NCBI GenBank assembly: GCA_022414725.1
Contig: CM039464.1
Location: forward strand, 52,030,540-52,094,539
DNA: 64,000 nt
Source of the DNA: Microglena sp. YARC
Taxonomy: Eukaryota; Chlorophyta; Chlorophyceae; Chlamydomonadales; Chlamydomonadaceae
Reading direction: 5' to 3'
Each line of letters opens with the position of its first letter. The stretch's first letter is position 1. Made by a program: the position numbers and the translations under genes. The notes beneath the pieces are model-generated. The model saw only the letters and a program-made list of their open reading frames with translations, had not been told where the DNA came from and made no database searches. Positions 1 through 13,700 of this stretch are shown here, piece after piece.

Positions 1-24
1 CATTTAATTGCGACATATTTAATA

Positions 25-620
25 CGATGTTGATTCATCATCTAATGATCAAACCTTGTGTGTGCAGGGCTCAGAGCGCGGTGCTGCCAACTCACCCAAA
101 ATGACTTGAAACATATATATAAATATATATATATATATATACATCCATCATTTAAGTTTAGAACCTCGTGTTTGCAGGCGTCAGCGTCATACCGTCCTGT
201 CGCCAACTCACACACAATTACCCAAAACATATAAATGTTGTATTGACTCATCATTTAGTGATCGAACCTCGTGTTTGCAGGGGTTGGGGCGCGGTGCTGC
301 CAACGCGCCTAAAATGACTTGAAACATATCAATAATGATATGTTTCAAGTATTTACGGTGTTTATCCATTATTTAATTATCAAACCTTGTGCAGGGGTCA
401 GAGCGCGGTGCTGCCAACTCACCCGAAACAGCTTGGAACATATCAATAAGATATTTATCCACAAGTTAATTGTCAAACCTCGTACTGGAAGGGTCAGAAC
501 ACGGTGCCGCCAACCCACCCAAAATGACTTGAAACATATCAATACGGTGTTTATCCATTATTTAATTATCAAACCTCGTGTGTGCAGGGGTCAGACCGGG
601 GCGCTGCCAACTCGCCCAAG
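25..620. repeat. Degenerate ~95-118 bp tandem repeat, six units
   Basis: The phrase aaacctcgtg-(t)gcaggggtcag-gcgcggtgctgccaactcacc returns near 51, 160, 263, 381, 475 and 570, followed each time by a variant of aaatgacttgaaacatat. Units differ by many substitutions and by an (AT)n expansion at 113-140, so the array is old. No coding signal is shared between units. Confidence 0.75.
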
Positions 621-684
621 GGCTTTTCTTCAACTCCGCACTCCTTGGGAATGCTGCAGTGCCAGCTAGGGCCAACAGACATCT

Positions 685-1376
685 CAGCCCCCACCAGGTA
701 TTAAGATGTGCTTGACATTGATGCCAGTGTATGTTGTTACAGTCCAGGGGTAGGTTGAAAAGGCTAAAGGGACTTGCATATCCGTGCACTGATGAAAGCA
801 CTGATGAACTGAACCCCAAACAATTGTATTACCGACGAGGGACCTGAGTTTGTGCTTAAGTGAAGTGGACATTTAATTATATGATTAAGAGGTGCTTGGC
901 ATTGATGCCAGTGTATATTGTTACAGCCCAGGGGTAGGCTAAATAGGGTAAAGGGACTTCCCCATCCGTGACAAGAGGGGCTGAAACCACAAACACCTGA
1001 ACCCACATCTCTCTCAACACCAACACCACGATCACTGACCCCCCCACCACCACCACCACCACCACACACACACACACCCAGTGTTTTTGTTTTCAGATTT
1101 CTGTAGTCCAGGTTGAGTAGCTACTTAGACTACTCAACCCTGATTTCAGGATATTTACGTAGCCATCGCATGCGGGAGCGCAAAGCGCGGAGCCTGGGGG
1201 GGTCGGGGGGCAGCGTGTCCCGATATCGGGGGGTCCGGGGGGTGTAGCATTCGACGGAATGGCGACGAAATGGCGATGCGTCGTCGAAAAAAGAAAGACT
1301 GGCTGAAACGAGAAAGCCCTGGTGAACTGAACCCCGAAGAATCGTTTCACCAACAGGAGACCTCAGTTTGTGCTGC
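685..1376. repeat. Interleaved degenerate duplicates plus simple repeat
   Basis: Segment 690-785 recurs at 885-970 (cattgatgccagtgtat core), and 803-858 recurs at 1320-1374 (gaactgaacccc core). A (CCA)n(CA)n tract lies at 1030-1080. Nothing here resembles a gene. Confidence 0.6.
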
Positions 1377-1404
1377 AGTGATAATTTTATTCTGCGATTC
1401 TAGC

Positions 1405-1476
1405 CCCTCAGCCCTGAACCCTACAACCCTAGTGCCTAAACCCTAAACCCTAGTGCCTAATCCCTAAACCTGACAC
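1405..1476. repeat. Interstitial degenerate CCCTAAA telomere-type repeat
   Basis: Several CCCTAAA or CCCTAGTG units follow one another, for example cctaaaccctaaaccctag. This is the TTTAGGG-type telomere motif known from green plants, green algae and some other algae. It is short and degenerate, so it is an internal relic and not a functional chromosome end. Confidence 0.65.
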
Positions 1477-1544
1477 CCTTGCACCGCAGTCACATCACAC
1501 ATGGAGGCATGCCTCGCCCCAGCCCTTCCCGAACCATCCTCCAG

Positions 1545-2155
1545 ATGAGGTACGTTCTGATTCTTGAGTATCTGATACAGTTCTTGAGTATCTGATACAC
1601 TTCTTGATTATCTGCATTATCAGAGTCTTCTTATACTCAAGAACACTGTTGTAAGTATAGAGTATCTGATACAGTCTTCGAGTATCTGCATTAGCAGAGT
1701 AGAAATTGAAGTTGTAATTGTTACATCCGTGTAATACAGTTACTCACAGGACGTGAAGTTAAGGACACCGTAGCGTAAGCCGGAGCTAGCTATAGTCACC
1801 GTATTAGCAGAGTATTCTTATACCGGTACTCAAGAACACTCTTCTTATTATGGAGTATCTGATACAGTCCTTGAGTATCTTATGCAGTCTTTGAGTATCT
1901 TATGCAGTCTTTGAGTATCTTATGCAGTCTTTGAGTATCTGATACAGTCTTTGAGTATCTTATGCAGTCTTTGAGTATCTGATACAGTCTTTGAGTATCT
2001 TATGCAGTCTTTGAGTATCCGCATTGGCAGAGTCTTCAGTACTCCAGAGCACTTTCTATTTTTTTAGTACCGGTATCTGATACATTTTGTTAGTGTCTGC
2101 ATTAGCAGAGTCTTCTTATACTTACGAACACTCTTATAATTATATAGTTTCTCGG
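1545..2155. repeat. 20-bp minisatellite (ctttgagtatctKatRcagt)
   Basis: The unit tgagtatct-gatacagtctt, alternating with tgagtatct-tatgcagtctt, is nearly perfect between about 1860 and 2020 and degenerate on both sides. The unit gagtatctgatac contains the short inverted repeat gtatc/gatac. Confidence 0.75.
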
Positions 2156-2235
2156 CATCTGTCAATCGCCATGGTAGCTTTGTCCAGGTAAAGTAGCAGC
2201 CTGTTCTCTACCGCCGTAAGACGGGGCTCCCGTAA

Positions 2236-2640
2236 AGCAATTCAGGGGATGAACTGGACATTCGGTTCGTACTTCCTCAAGAATTGTCGAGAATTCCAGG
2301 CCAAATGTTCGAGAATTCTCGGATTTCCAGGCCAAAAGTCTCGACGAAGTATGAAGTACGAGTTCTCGCGGATACGGTTTGTCCAGTTCATCCCCTTAAT
2401 TGCTTAATACCACGCCCTACCAGGCGTTCTCATTACATTTGTTTTTTTGTGTGCCCTAAATTGCCCTTAAAAGCTACAAAAAACTATAAAAAGCTATAGA
2501 AAGCACTAAGACGCCGCCCCTGGAGGAGGCCTAAAACATATAACTAGGAGAAACCCACTATCAGATTTGAAAACAAATCACTGACCGTAAGACGGGGCCC
2601 CCTCAATACCACGCCCTACCAGGCGTTCTCATTACATTTT
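2236..2640. repeat. 25-bp inverted repeat and 35-bp direct repeat cluster
   Basis: Segment 2236-2260 is the reverse complement of 2381-2405 with one mismatch, enclosing about 120 bp. Separately, a 35-bp stretch starting aataccacgccctacc occurs at about 2407-2441 and again at 2606-2640, and ccgtaagacggggc occurs at 2212 and 2585. The arrangement suggests a small fold-back element with duplicated flank. No transposase is visible. Confidence 0.55.
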
Positions 2641-2703
2641 CTCAGTGTCTGACATAGCTCTTGAGTATCAGAGTAAGCTCTCCGTGGCTGGACCACACTT
2701 CAT

Positions 2704-5700
2704 GTGAGTAAATCCCTGGCTCAACATCAAAATAACCACCATCACCAGCATCTCATCAGCATCAGCATATTCGTCTCATTGTCATCACCATCAGCATCAC
2801 CATCAGCATCAGCATCTGCATCAGCATCACCATCAGTATCACCATCAGCATATTCGTCTCATTGTCATCACCATCACCATCACCATCACCCTCAGCATCA
2901 CCATCACCATCAGCATATTCGTCTCATTGATATCAGCATTAGCATCACAATCACCATCACCATCAGCATCACCATCACCATCAGCATATTCGTCTCATTT
3001 TCATCAACATCAACATCAACATCAACATCAACATCACCACCAGCATCACCATCAGCATCACCACCAGCATCACCATCAGCATCAGCATATTCGTCTCATT
3101 TTCATCACCATCACCATCACCACCACCATCACCATCAGCATCTGCATCAACATCACCATCACCGTCGGCATCACCATCAGCATCATCATCAGCATCACCA
3201 TCAGCATCACCATCAGCATCAGCATATTCGTCTCATTGTCATCAGCATCACCATCAGCATCAGCATCAGCATATTCGTCTCATTGTCATCAGCATTAGTA
3301 TCACCATCAGTATCAGCATCACCATAAGCATCACCATCAGTAACACCATCAGCATCACCATCAGTATCAGCATCACCATCACAATAAGCATCAGCATTAG
3401 CTTCACCATCAGAATCCAAATAACCATCACAATAAGCATCTGCGTTAGCATCACCATCAGCATCACCATCAGCATCAGCATCACAATCAGCATCAGCATC
3501 AGCATATTCGTCTCATTGTCATCACCATCAGCGTCACCATCACCATCAGCGTCACCATCACCATCAGCATCAGTATCAGCATCACCAGCAGCATCACCAG
3601 CAGCATCACCAGCAGCATGACCAGCAGCATGACCAGCACCAGCACCAGCACCAGCAGCATATTCGTCTCATTGTCATCACCATCACCATCACCATGAGCA
3701 TCACCATCAGCATTACCATCACCATCAGCATCACCATCAGCATATTCGTCTCATTGTCATCAGCATTAGCATCACCATCAGCATCACCATCACCATCACC
3801 ATCAGCATCAGCATCAGCATCAGCATCAGCATATTCGTCTCATTGTCATCAGCATCAGTATCAGCATCACCATCACCATCAGCATCACAATCAGTATCAG
3901 CATCACCATCACCATCACCATCACCATCACCATCAGCATATTCGTCTCATTTTCATCACCATCACCATCAACATCAACATCAACATCACCACCAGCATCA
4001 CCATCAGCATCACCACCAGCATCACCATCAGCATCCGCATATTCGTCTCATTTTCATCACCATCACCATCACCACCACCATCACCATCAGCGTCTGCATC
4101 ACCATCACCATCACCGTCGGCATCACCATCAGCATCATCATCAGCATCACCATCAGCATCACCATCAGCATCAGCATATTCGTCTCATTGTCATCAGCAT
4201 CACCATCAGCATCAGCATCAGCATATTCGTCTCATTGTCATCAGCATTAGTATCACCATCAGTATCAGCATCACCATCAGCATCACCATCAGCAACACCA
4301 TCAGCATCACCATATGTATCAGCATCACCATCACCATCACCATCACCATCAGCATCTGCGTTAGCATCACCATCAGCATCACCATCAGCATCAGCATCAC
4401 CATCACAATCAGCATCAGCATATTCGTCTCATTGTCATCACCATCACCATCAGCGTCACCATCAGCATCAGTATCAGCATCACCAGCAGCATCACCAGCA
4501 GCATCACCAGCAGCATCACCAGCAGCATCACCAGCAGCATCACCAGCACCAGCACCATCACCATCACCATCAGCATATTCGTCTCATTGTCATCACCATC
4601 ACCATCACCATCATCATGATCATCAGCATCACCATCACCATCACCATCACCATCAGCATCACCATCAGCATATTCGTCTCATTGTCATCAGCATTAGCAT
4701 CACCATCAGCATCACCATCAGCATCACCATCAGCATCACCATCAGCATCACCAGCAGCATCACCATCACCATCACCAGCAGCATCAGCATATTCGTCTCA
4801 TTGTCATCAGCATTAGCATCACCATCAGCATCACCATCAGCATCACAATCAGCATCACCATCACCATCACCATCACCATCACCATCAGCATATTCGTCTC
4901 AATGACATCTGCATTAGCATCACCATAAGCATCACCATCAGCATCACCATCAGCATCACCATCACCATCAGTATCAGCATCACCATCAGCATCACCGTCA
5001 GCATCATCATCAGCATCACCATCAATATCACCATCAGCATCACCATCAGCATATTCGTCTCATTGTCATTAGCATTAGCATCACCATCAGCATCAGTATC
5101 AGCATCACCATCACCATCACCATCAGCATCTGCTTCACCATCACCATCACCATTACCATCAGCATATTCGTCTCATTGTCATCAGCATTAGCATCAGCAT
5201 CAGCATCACTATCAGAATCACCATCAGAATCACCATCAGAATCACCATCAGAATCACTATCAGCATCACCATCAGCATCACCATCAGCATTACTATCAGC
5301 ATCACCATCACCATCACCATCAGCATCATCATATTCGTCTCATTGTCATCAGCATTCGTATCACCATCAGTATCAGCATCACCATCAGCATCACCATCAG
5401 CAACACCATCAGCATCACCATCAGTATTAGCATCACCATCACAACAAGCATCAGCATCAGCTTCACCATCAGAATCACCATCACCATCACCATCACCATC
5501 ACCATCTGCGTTAGCATCACCATCAGCATCACCATCAGCATCACCATCACCATCACCATCACCATCAGCATCAGCATATTCGTCTCATTGTCATCACCAT
5601 ACCCATCAGCGTCACCATCACAATCAGCATCAGTATCAGCATCACCATCAGCATCACCATCAGCATCACCAGCAGCATCACCAGCAGCATCACCATCACC

Positions 5701-6980
5701 ATCACCATCACCATATTCGTCTCATTGTCATCACCATCACCATGAGCATCACCATCAGCATCACCATCACCATCACCATCACCATCAGCATATTCGTCTC
5801 AATGTCATCAGCATTAGCATCACCATCACCATCACCATCACCATCAGCATCAGCATATTCGTCTCATTGTCATCAGCATTAGCATCACCATCAGCATCAC
5901 CATCACCATCACCATCAGCATCACCATCACCATCAGCATATTCGTCTCAATGTCATCAGCATTAGCATCACCATTACCATCACCATCAGCATCACCATCA
6001 CCATCAGTATCAGCATCACCATCACCATCACCATCAGCATCATCATCAGCATCACCATCAATATCACCATCAGCATCACCATCAGCATATTCGTCTCGTT
6101 GTCATTAGCATTAGCATCACCATCAGCATCAGTATCAGCATCACCATCACCATCAGCATCACCAACACCATCACCATCAGCATCAGCATCACCATTATCA
6201 TCAGCATATTCGTCTCATTGTCATCAGCATTAGCATCAGCATCAGCATCACCATCAGAATCACCATCAGAATCACTATCAGCATCAGCATCACCATCACT
6301 ATCACCATCACCATCACCATCACCATCAGCATCACCATCAGCATTACTATCAGCATCAGCATCACCATCACCATCACCATAAGCATCACCATTAGCATCA
6401 CCATCAGCATCACCATCAGCATCACCATCAGCATATTCGTCTCATTGTCATCACCATCACCATCACCATATTAGTCTCATTGTCATCAGCATTAGCATCA
6501 GCATCAGCATCAGCATCAGCATATTCGTCTCATTGTCATCACCATCAGCATCAGCATCACCATCAGTATCACCATCAGCATATTCGTCTCATTGTCATCA
6601 CCATCACCATCACCATCACCATCACCATCACCCTCACCCTCACCCTCACCATCACCATCAGCATATTCGTCTCATCACCATCAGCATCACCATCACCATC
6701 ACCATCAGCATATTCGTCTCATCACCATCAGCATTAGCATCAGCATCACCATCACCATCACCATATTCGTCTCATTGTCATCAGCAGCAGCAGAAGCAGC
6801 ACCCATGCCGTCTCATCATCACCATCGCCACCACCATCACCACCATCGCCTCCACCATCGCCTCCACCAGCACCATTAGCACCCCCACCATCATCTTCAC
6901 CATCATCACCACTATCACCACCACCACCACCATCATCACCACCATCATCAGTACCACCAACATCAGCATCAGCATCAGTA
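2704..6980. repeat. 4.3-kb CATCAC/CATCAG hexanucleotide satellite with a recurring spacer
   Basis: Runs of CATCAC, CATCAG and CATCAA are punctuated about every 60-150 bp by a constant spacer (atattcgtctcattgtcatc). All three forward frames stay open over long stretches because none of the hexamer phases is a stop codon; they would give Ser/Pro/Ala-, His/Gln- and Ile/Thr/Ser-rich products. I read the region as non-coding satellite. A low-complexity protein cannot be excluded from sequence alone. Confidence 0.85.
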
Positions 6981-8065
6981 TATTCGTCTCATTGTCATCA
7001 TCAGCAGCAGCATTGCTGTTTCGTCATCATCACACCATAATCACACTGTCATCACAACACCATCACACCATCATCACACCATAATCACAACACCATCACA
7101 GCACCATCACCACACCATCACACCATCACCACACCATCATCATACCATCATCTCAACACCATCACAGCACCATCACCACACCATCACACCATCACCACAC
7201 CATCATCATACCATCATCACAACACCATCACAGCACCATCACAACACCATCACACCATCACCACACCATCATCATACCATCATCACAACACCATCACAGC
7301 ACCATCACAACACCATCACACCCTTGATAACGCTGGATCACACCATCATCACACCATCATCACAACACCATCACAGCACCATCACAACACCATCACACCA
7401 TCACCACACCATCATCACAACTCCATCACAGCATCATCACAACACCATCACACCATCACCACAACCTTAATGACGCAGGATCACACCATCTTCACACCAT
7501 CATCACACCACCATCACACCATCACCACACCCTTAATAACGCTGGATCACACCATCATCACACCATCATCACAACACCATCACAACCATATCACACCATC
7601 ATCACACCATCATCACACCATCATCATACCATCATCACAACACCATCACACCATCACCACAACCTTAATGACGCTGGATCACACCATCATTGCACCACCA
7701 CCACACCGTCATCACACCCTTAACGGCACAGGATCACACCATCTTCACACCATCATCACACCATCATCACACCACCATCACACCATCATAGCACCCTTCA
7801 TGACGCAGGATGCACGCTGCTGCAAGAGGCAGGATCACATAATCATTACACAGTCATCACACCATCATCACACCCTTATTGACGCAGGATCACATCATCA
7901 TTACACCACCATCACACCATCATCACACCCTGCATGACGCAGGATGAATGCTGCTGCATGACGCAGGATCACACCACTATCACACCGCCATCACACCCTT
8001 CATGACGCAGGATCACATCATCAGTACACCACCATCACACCATCATCACACCCTAAATGACACAG
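6981..8065. repeat. CACCATCAT satellite with a higher-order unit
   Basis: Short CAC/CAT runs (caccatcatcacaccatc) are broken by a longer recurring phrase around ttaatgacgcwggatcacacc (about 7320, 7468, 7540, 7668, 7800, 7885, 7945, 8010), which forms a higher-order repeat. It grades out of the preceding satellite. No gene is apparent. Confidence 0.75.
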
Positions 8066-8127
8066 GATGAACGCTGCAGCAAGAGGCAACGCTTTCTCCT
8101 CTCAGACCACGGTGGAGCAGAAGCTCA

Positions 8128-8742
8128 CGGAGCGCACGGGGCCAAAACACTCCAACCCCTCCCCCCAGCCTTCCTTCACAGTCCCAGTCACCTACTCCCT
8201 TGCAGCTCGCCCTACTTAGTGTTTGGCTTGGCCTGACTGCCCGGTAGTGCGTGAGCATGTACGCCTACGCCTAGTAGAGAGCAGAATCCTACAAAGCGCA
8301 CAGGGCCAAGATACTCCAACCTCTCCCCCCAGCCCTCCTTCGCAGTCCCAGTCACCTACTCCCTTGCAGCCCGCCCTACTTAGTGTTTGGCTTGGCCTGA
8401 CTGCCTGGTAGTGCGTGAGCATGTACGCCTACGCCTAGTAGAGAGCAGAATCCTGAAGAGCGCACAGGGCCAAGATACTCCCAACCTCTCCCCCCAGCCC
8501 TCCTTCGCAGTCCCAGTCACCTACTCCCTTGCAGCCCGCCCTACTTAGTGTTTGGCTTGGCCTGACTGCCTGGTGGTGCTTGAGTATGTGCGCCTATGCC
8601 TAGAGGAGAGCAGAATCCTGAAGAGCGCACAGGGCCAAGATACTCCCAACCTCTCCCACCAGCCTTCCTTGACAATCCCAGTCAACTACTCCCTTGCAGC
8701 CCGCCATTCTTAGTGTTTGGCTTGGCCTGACTGCCTGGTGTC
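8128..8742. repeat. Four tandem 164-bp repeats
   Basis: The anchor gcgcacRgggccaaRaYac occurs at 8132, 8296, 8460 and 8625, giving a 164-165 bp period. Each unit ends with a phrase ttagtgtttggcttggcctg. The last copy is more divergent and truncated at about 8740. Confidence 0.85.
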
Positions 8743-10722
8743 TAACACAAATTAGAACCCCCACATACACTCAACCCTGACACTCACACCAAGCAAGGTG
8801 GGGGTGGTAGTGGGTTGTGTGTGTGTGGGGGGGGGGGGGGGGGGACAGCACCCGATTGCGATATTTATGCACGCGCTTGCTTGATCCAGGCATGCAATTT
8901 CAGATTGATGCTTGGGATGCATCTCGGCATGAGATGAACTGTGCATGTAAGGTGGGGTCAAGGCGCGAGGAATCCGACTGAGAGGTTGATCCCAAGGCAA
9001 GCGCCTGAAAGAGCTGATACCCACGGAAACCAGGGTTATCAGCATACAATACAGACTAGAGAGATTGAAGACGCACAATCATGGTTTCTCCAATAAATAA
9101 TTAGTACGCCTTATTACGAGGCGTGAGGCTGAGGGGGCCAGCCCGTTTGCTTGCACTAGGGCCAACCACCATTGTTCCTCCAATCACGTATAATCTTTTG
9201 AGTTTAGGGCTAGCAAAGGGAGAACAAAAATGTTTGCTTGGTTTTTTTACCAAGTTGCTTGGTTACTTTGGACTTGTATTTGACTGACTGCGCCCTTGTC
9301 GTTTTTGTCTATTTCATACTCCTTACTGGGTTTTTTTGTTCAACAACATTTCGCGGCATGGCGATGCTTGGGTACGGCAAAACTAGTCAGAAATGCTCCC
9401 CCATTCCCCCCGCCCCCCCGCTATCCGCGCTTTGCAGCTCGTGGGGTTTGGGGGGGGCAGCGTGTCGCACTGGGGGTGCACCAAGTCGCTCAATAGCGAC
9501 GCGTATAAAACAGAGCTCCTTCTGTTGTCCGAAGAATTGTAAATTATAGAACTTGAACTTGAACTTTGTTACATTGCTCCAGTCTTTAAGGCAAGGAGGC
9601 TGCTCGCTGTCTTCGGCAGTTTCATAATCAGTTCAAATCAGTATGCTGTATGAACTAATGGCGTGAAATGGAGATGGCAGAAGGCACCTCAAAAGGCCAG
9701 TCGACCCATAACCAACCCACAGCCTGCTTCCTGCGACACAACCAACCCACTGGACCCTCCCCATGTGTCTTAAGATGCAACAGTCCCTACGACGGTGCGT
9801 CTGTCATGCAGGACCCTGCATGAACTATGGAATGCTTCAATTATTATTAAAACAACCGAGAAAGCGACTAAAAACGGTCCATAGGGAATTCAGGGAATTC
9901 GTTTTGGGAGCCTCTCTTTTTCGCTTTAGCCTCCTCTGGACCCCCCAGGGGTCCCGGGCTGAAGCCCCAAGTTCCCCCCGTGTCTCTCTCCGCCGTCTGT
10001 CCGTCTCTCCATCTACCCATCTATCCATCTATCCGTCTGTCCGACAGATGTTCAGGCGTTTGAACGATTCCGACCACCTCCGCACCCACAATTTTTGCTC
10101 ATAGATGGAGTGCCCATGACTAGAGTTATCAGCATCGCAGCGGTCAAAATCCTTCGCAAAAGTTGTTCAATGTTTGTAGCTCTATTCGGCTACGAGTAGC
10201 TACTTTCTCCACTACTTCCGAAACTCCCTGCCGGTGACTGCTAAAGCGATTTTCCGTGTCGCTTGCGACTTGCTCTTAGAACTTGTAATTTGTCGTTTCC
10301 CTCCTGCCCTGTGGACTCAATCTAGGGACCTGGAGCATGTCCAACACAACAGCTGACTAACAAGCTCTCATTGTAGACACACGGAAACCATGTTCCACAT
10401 CCATCAGAAACAGCCCAAGAAAGAAGGCATCCGCCTCAACTGCATTCACACACCAGCTACAATAAATGAAATGTACATGGCGGCGCTCGCACAGTTCTAC
10501 AAGTTCTACAAGTAAATGCATACCATTGGATGCCAAGCCTAGACGTAAAACATAACATGACAATATACGTTAAACCTGCCAAACGATCAAGTAGTTGGCA
10601 ATTGCAATTAGCAAATGTATCTTTGTAATATTTTTCAACATTCAACAACAAATGTAACAATCATAGACAACTGAACTACAAACCCATTAGACATCGTGAC
10701 CATACCCCACCCCCGAGGGCGT

Positions 10723-10772
10723 GTGCCCTGGCGGGTCCCCTGGGCCGACCTCCAGGGGACCCGCCAGGGCAC
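10723..10772. repeat. GC-rich 21-bp stem hairpin, one per 2.08-kb unit
   Basis: A perfect 21-bp inverted repeat (gtgccctggcgggtcccctgg and its complement) encloses the 8-nt loop gccgacct. The same hairpin recurs at the same place in the other units, for example at 12801-12850; the copy near 21122 has lost two bases at its 5' arm. Confidence 0.85.
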
Positions 10773-13700
10773 CCTACTATTTGGGGAGGTGAGACCTCTG
10801 AGCCGTCGATTTTCAGCACCCACGTGGTTGAAACACGCGGTGGGTGATGGGCGGGCTAGTGGGGTGGGTGGTGGTCAGGTGGGGGTGGTAGTGGGTTGTG
10901 TGTGTGTGTGTGGGGGGGGGGGGGACAGCACCCGATTGCGATATTTATGCACGCGCTTGCTTGATCCAGGCATGCAATTTCAGATTGATGCTTGGGATGC
11001 ATCTCGGCATGAGATGAACTGTGCATGTAAGGTGGGGTCAAGGCGCGAGGAATCCGACTGATAGGTTGATCCCAAGGCAAGCGCCTGAAAGAGCTGATAC
11101 CCACGGAAACCAGGGTTATCAGCATACAATACAGACTAGAGAGATTGAAGACGCACAATCATGGTTTCTCCAATAAATAATTAGTACGCCTTATTACGAG
11201 GCGTGAGGCTGAGGGGGCCAGCCCGTTTGCTTGCACTAGGGCCAACCACCATTGTTCCTCCAATCACGTATAATCTTTTGAGTTTAGGGCTAGCAAAGGG
11301 AGAACAAAAATGTTTGCTTGGTTTTTTTACCAAGTTGCTTGGTTACTTTGGACTTGTATTTGACTGACTGCGCCCTTGTCGTTTTTGTCTATTTCATACT
11401 CCTTACTGGGTTTTTTTGTTCAACAACATTTCGCGGCATGGCGATGCTTGGGTACGGCAAAACTAGTCAGAAATGCTCCCCCATTCCCCCCGCCCCCCGC
11501 TATCCGCGCTTTGCAGCTCGTGGGGTTTGGGGGGGCAGCGTGTCGCACTGGGGGTGCACCAAGTCGCTCAATAGCGACGCGTATAAAACAGAGCTCCTTC
11601 TGTTGTCCGAAGAATTGTAAATTATAGAACTTGAACTTGAACTTTGTTACATTGCTCCAGTCTTTAAGGCAAGGAGGCTGCTCGCTGTCTTCGGCAGTTT
11701 CATAATCAGTTCAAATCAGTATGCTGTATGAACTAATGGCGTGAAATGGAGATGGCAGAAGGCACCTCAAAAGGCCAGTCGACCCATAACCAACCCACAG
11801 CCTGCTTCCTGCGACACAACCAACCCACTGGACCCTCCCCATGTGTCTTAAGATGCAACAGTCCCTACGACGGTGCGTCTGTCATGCAGGACCCTGCATG
11901 AACTATGGAATGCTTCAATTATTATTAAAACAACCGAGAAAGCGACTAAAAACGGTCCATAGGGAATTCAGGGAATTCGTTTTGGGAGCCTCTCTTTTTC
12001 GCTTTAGCCTCCTCTGGACCCCCAGGGGTCCCGGGGCTGAAGCCCCAAGTTCCCCCCGTGTCTCTCTCCGCCGTCTGTCCGTCTCTCCATCTACCCATCT
12101 ATCCATCTATCCGTCTGTCCGACAGATGTTCAGGCGTTTGAACGATTCCGACCACCTCCGCACCCACAATTTTTGCTCATAGATGGAGTGCCCATGACTA
12201 GAGTTATCAGCATCGCAGCGGTCAAAATCCTTCGCAAAAGTTGTTCAATGTTTGTAGCTCTATTCGGCTACGAGTAGCTACTTTCTCCACTACTTCCGAA
12301 ACTCCCTGCCGGTGACTGCTAAAGCGATTTTCCGTGTCGCTTGCGACTTGCTCTTAGAACTTGTAATTTGTCGTTTCCCTCCTGCCCTGTGGACTCAATC
12401 TAGGGACCTGGAGCATGTCCAACACAACAGCTGACTAACAAGCTCTCATTGTAGACACACGGAAACCATGTTCCACATCCATCAGAAACAGCCCAAGAAA
12501 GAAGGCATCCGCCTCAACTGCATTCACACACCAGCTACAATAAATGAAATGTACATGGCGGCGCTCGCACAGTTCTACAAGTTCTACAAGTAAATGCATA
12601 CCATTGGATGCCAAGCCTAGACGTAAAACATAACATGACAATATACGTTAAACCTGCCAAACGATCAAGTAGTTGGCAATTGCAATTAGCAAATGTATCT
12701 TTGTAATATTTTTCAACATTCAACAACAAATGTAACAATCATAGACAACTGAACTACAAACCCATTAGACATCGTGACCATACCCCACCCCCGAGGGCGT
12801 GTGCCCTGGCGGGTCCCCTGGGCCGACCTCCAGGGGACCCGCCAGGGCACCCTACTATTTGGGGAGGTGAGACCTCTGAGCCGTCGATTTTCAGCACCCA
12901 CGTGGTTGAAACACGCGGTGGGTGATGGGCGGGCTAGTGGGGTGGGTGGTGGTCAGGTGGGGGTGGTAGTGGGTTGTGTGTGTGTGTGGGGGGGGGGGGG
13001 GGGACAGCACCCGATTGCGATATTTATGCACGCGCTTGCTTGATCCAGGCATGCAATTTCAGATTGATGCTTGGGATGCATCTCGGCATGAGATGAACTG
13101 TGCATGTAAGGTGGGGTCAAGGCGCGAGGAATCCGACTGATAGGTTGATCCCAAGGCAAGCGCCTGAAAGAGCTGATACCCACGGAAACCAGGGTTATCA
13201 GCATACAATACAGACTAGAGAGATTGAAGACGCACAATCATGGTTTCTCCAATAAATAATTAGTACGCCTTATTACGAGGCGTGAGGCTGAGGGGGCCAG
13301 CCCGTTTGCTTGCACTAGGGCCAACCACCATTGTTCCTCCAATCACGTATAATCTTTTGAGTTTAGGGCTAGCAAAGGGAGAACAAAAATGTTTGCTTGG
13401 TTTTTTTACCAAGTTGCTTGGTTACTTTGGACTTGTATTTGACTGACTGCGCCCTTGTCGTTTTTGTCTATTTCATACTCCTTACTGGGTTTTTTTGTTC
13501 AACAACATTTCGCGGCATGGCGATGCTTGGGTACGGCAAAACTAGTCAGAAATGCTCCCCCATTCCCCCCGCCCCCCCGCTATCCGCGCTTTGCAGCTCG
13601 TGGGGTTTGGGGGGGCAGCGTGTCGCACTGGGGGTGCACCAAGTCGCTCAATAGCGACGCGTATAAAACAGAGCTCCTTCTGTTGTCCGAAGAATTGTAA

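Noticed and set aside
2704..5965. Long plus-strand ORFs (up to 403 codons) in the CATCAC satellite
   Set aside because: All phases of the hexamers lack stop codons in the forward direction, so open frames are expected without selection; no start context or domain.
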